This document shows positions 26,271 to 34,867 of a DNA stretch of 64,000 nucleotides, in pieces. The stretch's first letter is position 1, and each line of letters opens with the position of its first letter. This stretch comes from Roseomonas sp. KE0001 (GTDB lineage Bacteria > Pseudomonadota > Alphaproteobacteria > Acetobacterales > Acetobacteraceae). Both the position numbers and the translations under genes were made by a program. The DNA lies in contig NZ_RCVQ01000008.1 of the NCBI RefSeq assembly GCF_016107285.1, positions 182,867-246,866 on the forward strand. Reading direction: 5' to 3'. The notes beneath the pieces were generated by a model that was not told where the DNA came from, ran no database searches, and was given only the letters and a program-made list of their open reading frames with translations.

Positions 26271-27548
26271 ATGTCCCTGAGCAACCTCACCTCGCGCATT
26301 TCCGGCTTTCACCGCATGAGCACGGCGGAGCGGCTGGAGGCTGTCGCGGCCTTCGCCGGCCTCGACGAGGCGAGCCGGGCGCAACTCGCGGCACCCGGCA
26401 ACATCGACCCGCATCTGGCCGACCACATGATCGAGAACGTGGTCGCCACCCTGGCCATTCCCATCGGCGTCGCGACCAACATGCGCGTCGATGGCCGGGA
26501 CGTGCTGGTGCCGATGGCGACCGAGGAATCCTCCGTCGTCGCCGCCGTCTGCAACTCCGCCCGGCAGTGCCACGACGCTGGCGGCTTCACCACCTCCGTC
26601 TCCGGCACGCTGATGATCGCGCAGATCCAGCTCGTGGGCGTCAGCGACCCAGAGAATGCGCGCCTCACCATCCTGGAGCAGCGCGCCGCCATCGCCGAGC
26701 TGTGCGATGGCTGCGACCCGATGCTGGTCTCGCTCGGCGGCGGCTTCCGCGACCTCGAGGTGCGGATCGTGAAATCCCTCGGCGGCCCCATGGTCGTCAC
26801 GCATCTGATCGTCGATACGCGCGATGCGATGGGGGCCAACACCGTCAACACCATGGCCGAGGCGCTGGCGCCCCGGATCGAGGCCTGGACCGGCGGCAAG
26901 GTCTTCCTGCGCATCCTCTCCAACCTCGCCGACCGCCGCCTGGCCCGCGCCCGTGCCCTCTGGCCGGTGGAGGCCATCGGCGGGCCCGAGGTGCGGGACG
27001 GCATGATCTCCGCCTACCACTTCGCCGAGGCCGATCCCTACCGCGCCGCCACGCACAACAAGGGCATCATGAACGGGGTCTCGGCCGTGGTGCTGGCCAC
27101 CGGCAACGACACCCGCGCGGTGGAGGCCGGCGCCCATGCCTATGCCGCGCGGAGCGGCCGCTACACCAGCCTGACCCACTGGGAGGTGACGGCGGAAGGG
27201 CATCTCGCCGGCTCCATCGAGCTGCCGATGCCGGTCGGGCTGGTCGGCGGCGCGACCCGGATCCATCCCACCGCCCGCGCCTGCCTGAAGATCCTCGGCG
27301 TCGATACGGCGGCGGGGCTCGCCCGCATCATCGCCGCCGTCGGCCTGGCGCAGAACTTCGGCGCGATGAAGGCCCTGGCCACCACCGGCATCCAGAAAGG
27401 CCACATGGCGCTGCACGCCAACAACGTGGCCATCGCCGCCGGCGCGGTGGGCGCGGAGGTGGCGCGGCTGGCCGCCATCCTGGTCGAGAGGCGCCAGGTC
27501 CGGCAGGATGTGGCGGCGGCCGAGCTGGCGCGGATGCGCGCCGGCTGA
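26271..27548 (+). CDS. mvaA: class II (degradative) hydroxymethylglutaryl-CoA reductase
   Basis: Interconverts mevalonate and HMG-CoA with NAD(P). The 425-residue soluble protein matches Pseudomonas mevalonii-type class II enzymes: catalytic Glu in VPMATEESSVVAA (about residue 85), the DAMGANTVNTMAE motif, catalytic Lys in HNKGIMNGVSAVVLATGNDTR (only the first part quoted is needed: HNKGIMNG), the following Asp in ATGNDTR, and the catalytic His in KGHMALHANN. There is no membrane domain. As ispE in this window shows a MEP pathway, this enzyme is more likely catabolic than biosynthetic. HMG-CoA lyase, expected for complete mevalonate breakdown, is not in the window. Confidence 0.93.
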   Translation: MSLSNLTSRISGFHRMSTAERLEAVAAFAGLDEASRAQLAAPGNIDPHLADHMIENVVATLAIPIGVATNMRVDGRDVLVPMATEESSVVAAVCNSARQCHDAGGFTTSVSGTLMIAQIQLVGVSDPENARLTILEQRAAIAELCDGCDPMLVSLGGGFRDLEVRIVKSLGGPMVVTHLIVDTRDAMGANTVNTMAEALAPRIEAWTGGKVFLRILSNLADRRLARARALWPVEAIGGPEVRDGMISAYHFAEADPYRAATHNKGIMNGVSAVVLATGNDTRAVEAGAHAYAARSGRYTSLTHWEVTAEGHLAGSIELPMPVGLVGGATRIHPTARACLKILGVDTAAGLARIIAAVGLAQNFGAMKALATTGIQKGHMALHANNVAIAAGAVGAEVARLAAILVERRQVRQDVAAAELARMRAG

Positions 27549-27557
27549 GGCCAGCCG

Positions 27558-29015
27558 CTACGCCCCCGCCGCCAGCGCCCGCGCCATGAAGTCGAGGAAG
27601 CGCGGATCGCCGGCATGGGCGACATTGATGCGCAGCGCCGCGGGGCCCGCGCCGCGCTCGGGGCTGAACACGGCGCCGGGCGCCAGGAAGATGCCCTGCG
27701 CCGCGGCCCGGCGGCAGAGCGCCTCCTCGTCCAGGCCCGGAGGCAGGCGCGCCCAGAGATAGAAGCCGCCTCCCGGCGGGCGCGCCAGCGGCAGGCCGAT
27801 GGCCGCGAGATCCCGCAGGGCCTGCGCCGTCGCCGCCTCCACGCGGCGCGCCAGGCGGCGCAGGTGGCGCCGGTAGTGCCCGGCCTCCATCAGCCGGCAG
27901 ACCAGCCGCTCGGCATATTGCGAGGTGGAGACCACCGTCAGCAGCTTGAGGTCGTTCAGCGCCGCCACCAGCGGCGCCGGCCCCGCCAGATAGCCGACGC
28001 GGAGCGAGGCCGAGAGGGTCTTGGAGAAGGTGCCGACGTAGAGGACCTGCCGCAGCCCGTCCAGCGCCGCCAGGCGCGGGCCGGCCGCCGGCAGCAGATC
28101 GGCGAAGGGATCGTCCTCCACCAGCAGGCAGCCGTGCCGCTCGGCCAGCCGCAGCACCGCCGCCGCCACCGCCGGGGTCAGCGTGCCGCCGGTCGGGTTG
28201 TGCGCCAGGGACTGCGTGAAGAAGGCCCGTGCCGGCCGCCGCGCCAGCTGCGCCGCGAGATGCTCGACATCCGGCCCCGCGGCCGTGCGGCGGACGCCGA
28301 GGATCTCGGCCTTGGCCAGGCGCAGCTTGGCGAAGAGCGGGTAGTAGCCCGGATCGTCGACCAGCACCCGGTCCCCGGGCGCGATCAGGTGGCGGATGAC
28401 GAGATCGAGCGCATGGTTCGCGCCCTGCGTCAGCAGCACCTGCTCCGGCCCGCAGGGCAGCGAACGCTCGGCGAGCGAGAGGGCGATCCGCTCCCGCAGC
28501 GGCGCATAGCCCCAGGAGCTGCCATAGCCATGCGCCTCGCCCCGGTACAGCGCCCGGCTGGCCTGGGTGAGGTGACGGGCCAGTTCCGAGCCCTCCATCC
28601 AGGAGGGCGGCGGGCGCCCCTCCCCGGGGCGGACCAGATAATGCTCCTCCGTCTGCTCGCGCAGCAGGGAGACGAGGTTCAGCGCCTCCGCCACCTCCCG
28701 GCGCGCCGCCGGGACCAGGCCGGCCGGGCGCGACGGGCGGCCGCTGACGAAATAGCCGGCGCCCCGCCGCGCCTCCAGATGGCCCGAGGCCACCAGCCGC
28801 TCATAGGCCTCCGCCATGGTGTTCTTCGACACGCCCTGCTCCCGCGCGCCCTGGCGGATGGAGGCCAGGCGCGATCCCGGCCGCAGCTGCCGCCCCTCCA
28901 TCGCCGCCACCAGCCGCGCGGCGATGCGCCCGGCCTTGGAGAGGGCCTTCCGCCCGCCCTGGCGGAACTCCGCCATCGGCCGAATGTCAGGCTGCCCGTC
29001 CGGCCCCTCGCGCAT
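27558..29015 (-). CDS. MocR-type regulator (GntR helix-turn-helix fused to class I aminotransferase)
   Basis: A 485-residue PLP-binding transcription regulator. The N-terminal GntR winged helix covers about residues 28-95 (LRPGSRLASIRQGAREQGVS, TMAEAYERLVASGHLEARRG), then a class I aminotransferase fold with the PLP-binding lysine in GTFSKTLSASLRVGYLAGP and the YYPLFAKL..NPTGG segments. Start at 29015 chosen for the GGAGGG just upstream. Family members use PLP or its adducts as effectors. It lies 94 bases downstream of the Lrp-type gene on the same strand and converges with the HMG-CoA reductase gene; its target is not evident. A true aminotransferase function cannot be excluded. Confidence 0.87.
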   Translation of the reverse strand: MREGPDGQPDIRPMAEFRQGGRKALSKAGRIAARLVAAMEGRQLRPGSRLASIRQGAREQGVSKNTMAEAYERLVASGHLEARRGAGYFVSGRPSRPAGLVPAARREVAEALNLVSLLREQTEEHYLVRPGEGRPPPSWMEGSELARHLTQASRALYRGEAHGYGSSWGYAPLRERIALSLAERSLPCGPEQVLLTQGANHALDLVIRHLIAPGDRVLVDDPGYYPLFAKLRLAKAEILGVRRTAAGPDVEHLAAQLARRPARAFFTQSLAHNPTGGTLTPAVAAAVLRLAERHGCLLVEDDPFADLLPAAGPRLAALDGLRQVLYVGTFSKTLSASLRVGYLAGPAPLVAALNDLKLLTVVSTSQYAERLVCRLMEAGHYRRHLRRLARRVEAATAQALRDLAAIGLPLARPPGGGFYLWARLPPGLDEEALCRRAAAQGIFLAPGAVFSPERGAGPAALRINVAHAGDPRFLDFMARALAAGA

Positions 29016-29109
29016 GCATCCCTCCCGCCGCCTCCGCTTCCGGGCGGAGGCAGGCCACACGGATGGTGACGCCTTCGGGGCCCGCCCGGAAGGGCGAAGG
29101 GCCGCCGCC

Positions 29110-29595
29110 TCAGCCCGCCTCTCCCGCCGGCTCCACGCTCCGCAGCAGCGACAGCGGGGCGTCCTCCTTGACCTCCTCCATCACCGCGTAGGTGCGGGTC
29201 TCCTTTACGCCCGGCAGGCTGAGGAGCACCTCGCCCAGGAAGCGGCGATAGGCGTTCATGTCCTTCAGCCGGACCTTCACCAGATAGTCGAAGCCGCCGG
29301 CCACCATGTGGCATTCCAGGACCTGCGGCGCGCGGTTCACCGCGCGGGCGAAGCGGCTGAAGGCATCCGGCGTGGTCTTGTCGAGCGACACCTCGACAAA
29401 GGCGAGCAGCCCGAAGCCGAGCTTGCGCGGATCGAGGCGGGCCGCGAAGCCGGTGACATAGCCCTCCTTCACCAGGCGGCGGAACCGCTCGCTGGTCGCC
29501 GTCGGCGAGAGGCCGATCTGCTCGGCCAGCTCCAGGTTGGTGATCCGGCCATCGCGCTGGATGATGTCCAGAATCCTGAGGTCAATCCGGTCCAT
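29110..29595 (-). CDS. Lrp/AsnC-family regulator, probable PutR
   Basis: A 161-residue regulator with an N-terminal AsnC helix-turn-helix (LDIIQRDGRITNLELAEQIG, SPTATSERFRRLVKEGYV) and a C-terminal RAM ligand-binding domain (ECHMVAGGFDYLVKVRLKDM). It is transcribed divergently from putA. In Rhizobiales and Rhodobacter an Lrp-type PutR placed this way activates putA in response to proline, and this PutA has no DNA-binding domain of its own, so the same role is likely here. The MocR-type gene downstream may share its transcript. Confidence 0.88.
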   Translation of the reverse strand: MDRIDLRILDIIQRDGRITNLELAEQIGLSPTATSERFRRLVKEGYVTGFAARLDPRKLGFGLLAFVEVSLDKTTPDAFSRFARAVNRAPQVLECHMVAGGFDYLVKVRLKDMNAYRRFLGEVLLSLPGVKETRTYAVMEEVKEDAPLSLLRSVEPAGEAG

Positions 29596-29736
29596 GGCCG
29601 TATCTTTCGCGGCGATCTCGGCTGAGAGGGAGAATCATGCGGCAGAACCGGCCCGATGTCCCGTACTGATCCGCCCGCGCCTGCTCTAGCATCCCGCCGT
29701 CCCGCCGCCCTCCGGCGGGCAGCCCCGGAGCCCGCC

Positions 29737-32700
29737 ATGCCCCCGTCCGAGATCCCCGACGCGATGCCGCCCGCCGAACCGCCCTTCGCCGGGCTGGCGC
29801 GCGAGGCCGTGCCGCGCGATGCCCTGCGGCGGGCCGTCACGGCCGCCTGCCGCCGCCCGGAGAGCGCCTGCCTGCCGCCGCTGATCGAGGCCGCCCGCCT
29901 CGCGCCGGCCGAGCGGGAGGCGACGCGCGCCCTGGCGCGGCGGCTGATCCTCGGCCTGCGCGCCCAGGCGCGCCGCGGCGGCGTGGAGGCGCTGGTGCAG
30001 GAATTCTCCCTCTCCAGCCAGGAAGGCGTGGCGCTCATGTGCCTGGCCGAGGCGCTGCTGCGCATCCCCGATGCCGGCACGCGCGACGCGCTGATCCGCG
30101 ACAAGATCGGCGGCGGCGGCGGCCAGGCCTTGGACTGGCGGCGGCATCTCGGCCACTCACCCTCGCTCTTCGTCAACGCCGCGACCTGGGGGCTGGTGGT
30201 GACCGGGAAGCTGGCCGCGACCAGCAGCGAGGCCGGGCTCGGCGCCGCGCTGACGCGGCTGATCGCCCGCGCCGGCGAGCCCGTGATCCGCCGCGGCGTC
30301 GATCTCGCCATGCGGATGATGGGCGAGCAGTTCGTCACCGGGCAGACCATCGAGGACGCGCTCGCGCGCAGCCGCGCCATGGAGGCGAAGGGCTTCCGCT
30401 ACTCCTACGACATGCTGGGCGAGGCGGCGATGACGGCGGCCGATGCCGCGCGCTACCGCGCCGAGTACGAGCGGGCGATCGAGGCCATCGGCCGCGCCTC
30501 GGCCGGGCGCGGCCTCCTCGACGGGCCCGGCATCTCGATCAAGCTCTCGGCGCTGCATCCGCGCTACAGCCGGGCGCAGCGCGGGCGGGTGATGGCGGAG
30601 CTTCTGCCCGTCCTGCTCGATCTGGCGCGGCGCGCGCGGCGCCACGACATCGGCCTCAACATCGACGCGGAGGAGGCCGACCGCCTGGAGATCTCGCTCG
30701 ACCTGCTGGAGGCGCTCTGCGGCGACGCGGCGCTGCGTGGCTGGGACGGCGTCGGCTTCGTCATCCAGGCCTACCAGAAGCGCGCGCCCTTCGTCGTCGA
30801 TGCCGTCATCGACATGGCGCGGCGCACGGGGCGGCGGATGATGGTGCGGCTGGTCAAGGGCGCCTACTGGGACAGCGAGATCAAGCGCGCGCAGCAGGAG
30901 GGGCTCGCCGACTTCCCCGTCTACACCCGCAAGATCCACACCGATGTCGCCTATCTCGCCTGTGCCCGCCGGTTGCTCGCCGCGCCCGACGCGGTCTTTC
31001 CGCAATTCGCCACGCACAACGCCATGACGCTGGCCGCCCTGCACAGCATGGCCGGGCCGGAGCGCTACCGGCCCGGCCAGTACGAGTTCCAGTGCCTGCA
31101 CGGCATGGGCGAGCCGCTCTACGAGCAGGTGGTGGGGCCCTCGAGGCTCGATCGTCCCTGCCGCATCTACGCGCCCGTCGGCACCCATGAGACGCTGCTG
31201 GCCTATCTGGTGCGCCGCCTGCTCGAGAACGGCGCCAATTCCTCCTTCGTCCACCGCATCAACGACCTCGGCATCCCGGTCGAGGCCCTGCTGGAGGACC
31301 CCGCCGAGGCCGCCGCCGCGCTCGACCCGCCCGGCCGGCCGCATCCGCGCATCGCGGCGCCGCGCGACCTGCTGGCGCCGCGCCGCAACTCCGCCGGCCT
31401 CGACCTCGCCGACGAGGACCAGATCGCGCGGCTGGCGGAGCTGCTGGGCGAGGGCGCGGCGGTGCCGCTGCACAGCGCGCCAGAGCCTGGCCAGGACGGG
31501 GCGGAAGGCCCTTCGCGGGAGGTCCGCAATCCCGCCGATGCCGCCGATCTCGTCGGCCATGTCGTGGAGGTGGGCGAGGCGGCGGTGGAGGCCGCCCTCG
31601 CCCGGGCCGCCGCCGCCGCCCCCGCCTGGGCCGCCACCGCCCCCACCGAGCGCGCCGCCCTGCTGGACCGCGCCGCTGACCTGATGGAGCAGCGCCGCGA
31701 GGCCCTGCTCGGCCCCATCGTGCGCGAGGCGGGCAAGTCCCTGCCCAACGCCGTCGCCGAGGTGCGGGAGGCGGTGGATTTCCTGCGCTACTATGCCGCG
31801 GAGGCGCGCGGCCTCGAGGCCGCCACGCACTCTCCCCTCGGGCCGGTGGTCTGCATCTCGCCCTGGAACTTTCCGCTCGCCATCTTCACCGGGCAGGTCG
31901 CGGCGGCGCTGGCCGCCGGCAACCCGGTGCTGGCCAAGCCGGCCGAGGAGGTGCCGCTGATCGCCGGCCTGGCCTGCGGCCTGCTGCGCGAGGCCGGCAT
32001 CCCGCCCGCCGCGCTGCAATTCCTGCCGGGCGATGGCGAGGTCGGCGCGCGGCTGGTCGCCGATCCGCGCGTGCAGGGGGTGATGTTCACCGGCTCGACC
32101 GAGGTGGCGCGGCTGATCAACCGCCAACTCGCCACGCGGCTCGGCCGCCACGGTAGGCCGGTGCCGCTGATCGCCGAGACGGGCGGCCAGAACGCCATGG
32201 TGGTGGACAGTTCCGCCCTGCCGGAACAGGTGGTGGCCGATGTCCTGGCCTCGGCCTTCGACAGCGCCGGCCAGCGCTGCTCGGCGCTGCGCCTCCTCTG
32301 CCTGCAGGAGGATGTGGCGGACCGTGTGCTGACCATGCTGAAGGGCGCCATGGCGGAACTGCGCATCGGCCGCCCGGATCGCCTGGCCACCGATATCGGC
32401 CCGGTCATCAGCGGGGAGGCGCGGCAGGGCATCGAGCGCCATCTGGCCGCCATGCGCGCCGCCGGCCGCGCCGTTCATGCCCTGCCCCTGCCCGGGGAGG
32501 CCGCGCGCGGCCACTTCGTCTCGCCAGCCCTGGTGGAGATCGAGCGGCCGGCCATGCTGGAGCGCGAGGTCTTCGGCCCGGTGCTGCACGTGCTGCGCTT
32601 CCGGCGCGACGGCCTGGAGGCCCTGCTGCGCGACCTCGCCGCCACCGGCTACGCGCTGACCTTCGGCGTGCATTCGCGCATCGACGAGACCATCGCGCGG

Positions 32701-33447
32701 CTGACCGACCGCGCCCCGGCCGGGAACATCTACGTCAACCGCAACATCATCGGCGCCGTGGTCGGCGTGCAGCCCTTCGGTGGCCACGGGCTTTCCGGCA
32801 CCGGCCCCAAGGCGGGCGGGCCGCTCTACCTGCGCCGGCTGCTGGCCGCCGCGCCGGAGCCCCCCTTGCCGCCCGGCCCCGCCCCCGCTCCCGCCGCCCT
32901 GGCCTGGCACGGCCACCTCTCCGCCCGGGGCCAGCACGAGGCGGCGGCCCGCTGCGCGGCGATGGCCCGGGCCTCCCGCCTCGGCCTGCGGCTGGCGCTG
33001 CCGGGGCCGGTGGGCGAGACCAACACCTACATGTTGGACCCGCGCGGCGCCGTCCTCTGCCGCCCCGCCACGCCGCTCGGCCTGATGCTGCAGGTCGGTG
33101 CCGCCCTGGCCTCCGGCAACCGCGCCCGCGTGGCGGCGCCCGACGGCCTGCGCGACTGGCTCGCCGGCCTCCTGCCCGCCGATCTGGCGGAGCATGTCAC
33201 GCTGGTGGAGGCGGAGGCCCTGGCGGGCTGCGCCGTCGCGCTCTTCGAGGGAGAGGCGGCGGAGTTGCAGGCCTTCTGCGCCCGCGCGGCCGCGCTGGAC
33301 GGACCGCTGCGCCCTGTCCTCGCGGCCACGCCTGCGGAACTGGCCGGAGGCGGGGACTATCCGCTGGATCTCCTGCTGCGGGAACGCTCGGTCAGCACCA
33401 ACACGGCGGCGGCGGGCGGCAATGCCAGCCTGATGAACATCGGCTGA
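29737..33447 (+). CDS. putA: bifunctional proline dehydrogenase / glutamate-semialdehyde dehydrogenase
   Basis: Oxidises proline to P5C (FAD, electrons to quinone) and P5C/glutamate semialdehyde to glutamate (NAD). About 1236 residues. Order: alpha linker, FAD barrel (FRYSYDMLGEAAMTA; GISIKLSALHPRY; VRLVKGAYWDSEIKRAQ; NSSFVHRI), aldehyde dehydrogenase (ISPWNFPLAIFTGQVA; base Glu814; nucleophile Cys848 in GQRCSALR), and a C-terminal domain of the long PutA type ending in NTAAAGGNASLMNIG. The N-terminal ribbon-helix-helix repressor domain of E. coli PutA is absent. I prefer ATG 29737, preceded by GGAG; an in-frame ATG at 29656 would add 27 residues across the likely promoter. Confidence 0.94.
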   Translation: MPPSEIPDAMPPAEPPFAGLAREAVPRDALRRAVTAACRRPESACLPPLIEAARLAPAEREATRALARRLILGLRAQARRGGVEALVQEFSLSSQEGVALMCLAEALLRIPDAGTRDALIRDKIGGGGGQALDWRRHLGHSPSLFVNAATWGLVVTGKLAATSSEAGLGAALTRLIARAGEPVIRRGVDLAMRMMGEQFVTGQTIEDALARSRAMEAKGFRYSYDMLGEAAMTAADAARYRAEYERAIEAIGRASAGRGLLDGPGISIKLSALHPRYSRAQRGRVMAELLPVLLDLARRARRHDIGLNIDAEEADRLEISLDLLEALCGDAALRGWDGVGFVIQAYQKRAPFVVDAVIDMARRTGRRMMVRLVKGAYWDSEIKRAQQEGLADFPVYTRKIHTDVAYLACARRLLAAPDAVFPQFATHNAMTLAALHSMAGPERYRPGQYEFQCLHGMGEPLYEQVVGPSRLDRPCRIYAPVGTHETLLAYLVRRLLENGANSSFVHRINDLGIPVEALLEDPAEAAAALDPPGRPHPRIAAPRDLLAPRRNSAGLDLADEDQIARLAELLGEGAAVPLHSAPEPGQDGAEGPSREVRNPADAADLVGHVVEVGEAAVEAALARAAAAAPAWAATAPTERAALLDRAADLMEQRREALLGPIVREAGKSLPNAVAEVREAVDFLRYYAAEARGLEAATHSPLGPVVCISPWNFPLAIFTGQVAAALAAGNPVLAKPAEEVPLIAGLACGLLREAGIPPAALQFLPGDGEVGARLVADPRVQGVMFTGSTEVARLINRQLATRLGRHGRPVPLIAETGGQNAMVVDSSALPEQVVADVLASAFDSAGQRCSALRLLCLQEDVADRVLTMLKGAMAELRIGRPDRLATDIGPVISGEARQGIERHLAAMRAAGRAVHALPLPGEAARGHFVSPALVEIERPAMLEREVFGPVLHVLRFRRDGLEALLRDLAATGYALTFGVHSRIDETIARLTDRAPAGNIYVNRNIIGAVVGVQPFGGHGLSGTGPKAGGPLYLRRLLAAAPEPPLPPGPAPAPAALAWHGHLSARGQHEAAARCAAMARASRLGLRLALPGPVGETNTYMLDPRGAVLCRPATPLGLMLQVGAALASGNRARVAAPDGLRDWLAGLLPADLAEHVTLVEAEALAGCAVALFEGEAAELQAFCARAAALDGPLRPVLAATPAELAGGGDYPLDLLLRERSVSTNTAAAGGNASLMNIG

Positions 33448-33509
33448 CGGCGCGTTTTCCGGTTCTCGAAGAAACGCACCCTCGCGAAGCCGAAGGCGAT
33501 CACCGCGGC

Positions 33510-33538
33510 GGGCAGGACAGGTTCGCTCGTCCCTGCCC
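33510..33538. terminator. hairpin between convergent putA and catalase genes
   Basis: GGGCAGG-AC (33510-33518) pairs with GT-C-CCTGCCC (33529-33538) around a 10-base loop, one bulged base. It lies 63 bases after the putA stop and between convergent genes, so a bidirectional terminator is plausible, though there is no long U-run. Confidence 0.45.
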
Positions 33539-33626
33539 CCTCCGCGCGGTCATCGCCCACCGCCCGCCCGGGATGCTCCTGACCCTGCCGTCGGATACGA
33601 GGATATCCAGAAGGTTTCTGGCTTCC

Positions 33627-34550
33627 CTATCGAGATGCCTTGTAGAGTTTGGTGGCAATCTCGAACATTTCCTCGGGCGAATAGTCCGGGCTGAAGGCCG
33701 AGGGTATGCCGGTCAGCTGGTGAATCTTCCCACCTTCCGGCAGGCCGTCGACCACCGTCAGTTCTCCTGGCGGATCATCGGGAAGCGCCTGCTCTCCATT
33801 GCCCCAGATGCCGGCCATCTCCTTGTAGTCGGCGGGGCTGAATGTGTAGAGCCGGCGGTGGGATCCCTCTTGCAGGTACTTCTGACATTCCGGAATCTTG
33901 TCGAGGGGAATGTTCGGCGTGGGCAGGAACTTCTCCAACTCCACCCCCGTGATCTGCTTCAGAGCCAGGGCATAGGCATGCGCATGCACGGAGCCCCGGA
34001 CGAGCAGGTACCCACAGACCTCGCGCCCTGTCGGATCCGACAGGGTCTCATAGACCCGCAGCTTGTGCAGGCGGGCGCCGCATTCGAGATGGAAGTTGTG
34101 CAGCAGGTCAACGACCACATTGCCGGTCGTCGTCACCATATCCGCATTCCAGGACATGGAGTTGCTGTTGACCGGCAACGCACCGCCGCCGTTGGAAGCG
34201 AACGACGCAAAGGAGCGGATGTCCTTCATGGCCTCGAAGGGCGCGCCGGAGATGTCACCGCCATCGGCCAGATCACCGCTGTTGTCGGGCCCGTTGGCGA
34301 GCATGGCGACACCGTTGCTCACCAGCTCCACATGCCCGAGCTCTTCCGCCGTGATGCTGGCCACCAGGCTATAGAATGGCCTGAGCTTGTCCTTGCTGCG
34401 GAAATTGAAACTCTGGAACATGTAGTTGCCCAGGGTGGACATCTCGCCGTACTTGCCGCCCAACAGCTCCTGTAAAGCTGCCGCTGCGTTTGGATCCGCT
34501 CTCTTGGGCGATGGAAGCTCAGCCTGGAGTTTGTCTATTCTCATGAACAT
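33627..34550 (-). CDS. manganese (non-haem) catalase
   Basis: Di-manganese enzyme that converts hydrogen peroxide to water and oxygen. The 307 residues match the family throughout: MFMRIDKLQAELP start, GGKYGEMSTLGNYMFQSFNFR (first Glu ligand region), ITAEELGHVELVSNGVAML (Glu/His ligands), NFHLECGARLHKLRVYE (second Glu) and RGSVHAHAYALALKQ (second His). Cytoplasmic; no signal peptide. Sampled 60-base stretches range from about 48% to 70% GC, lower than neighbouring genes, which hints at acquisition by transfer. It sits directly 3' of tRNA-Gln. It probably protects against peroxide stress. Confidence 0.94.
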   Translation of the reverse strand: MFMRIDKLQAELPSPKRADPNAAAALQELLGGKYGEMSTLGNYMFQSFNFRSKDKLRPFYSLVASITAEELGHVELVSNGVAMLANGPDNSGDLADGGDISGAPFEAMKDIRSFASFASNGGGALPVNSNSMSWNADMVTTTGNVVVDLLHNFHLECGARLHKLRVYETLSDPTGREVCGYLLVRGSVHAHAYALALKQITGVELEKFLPTPNIPLDKIPECQKYLQEGSHRRLYTFSPADYKEMAGIWGNGEQALPDDPPGELTVVDGLPEGGKIHQLTGIPSAFSPDYSPEEMFEIATKLYKASR

Positions 34551-34792
34551 CGCGGTGTTCCTTCGGGGAGTTTCCCGTTGGAAGAACCGTTCAGGGCTGC
34601 ATGAGTTTGGCTCTCAAGAATTATCTCCTGCGCTTCCGGGGCGAACATCCCCCCTCCAGACGCCACCGAGGTCGCGCGCCTGGCCCGTCGCCAGCGCGAA
34701 GGCGATGGCCCGTCCGCCTCCATCGCGGCTGCCGCTGCTCCAGGCCGCATCGCTTCTGCCACACGGCTCTGATCTCATGCGGGGAAACAGGG

Positions 34793-34867
34793 TGGTTGGG
34801 GCGCCAGGATTCGAACCTGGGAATGGCGGTACCAAAAACCGCTGCCTTACCGCTTGGCTACGCCCCA
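34793..34867 (-). tRNA. tRNA-Gln (anticodon TTG)
   Basis: A 75-base cloverleaf on the minus strand including an encoded CCA end. Acceptor stem TGGGGCG (34867-34861) pairs with CGCCCCA; D-loop AAGCGGTAAGGC; anticodon stem GCGGT/ACCGC with loop TTTTGGT giving anticodon TTG at 34835-34833; T-arm with GGTTCGAATCC. The sequence is very like E. coli glutamine tRNA. The stop codon of the upstream ispE gene falls at tRNA positions 8-10. Confidence 0.97.

Noticed and set aside
27558..29015. Reading this gene as a plain aminotransferase
   Set aside because: The N-terminal GntR-type winged helix is clear, so a MocR-type regulator is the better call.
30157..33195. 1012-residue leftward frame opposite putA
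   Set aside because: Shadow of putA: low-complexity composition, no motif, and the sense strand encodes a full two-domain enzyme.
33452..33477. GCGTTT/AAACGC inverted repeat just after putA
   Set aside because: Only six perfect pairs with a 14-base loop; weaker than the hairpin at 33510-33538.
33448..34867. Genomic island integrated at tRNA-Gln
   Set aside because: No integrase, transposase or duplicated tRNA 3' end seen; kept only as a question about the catalase gene.
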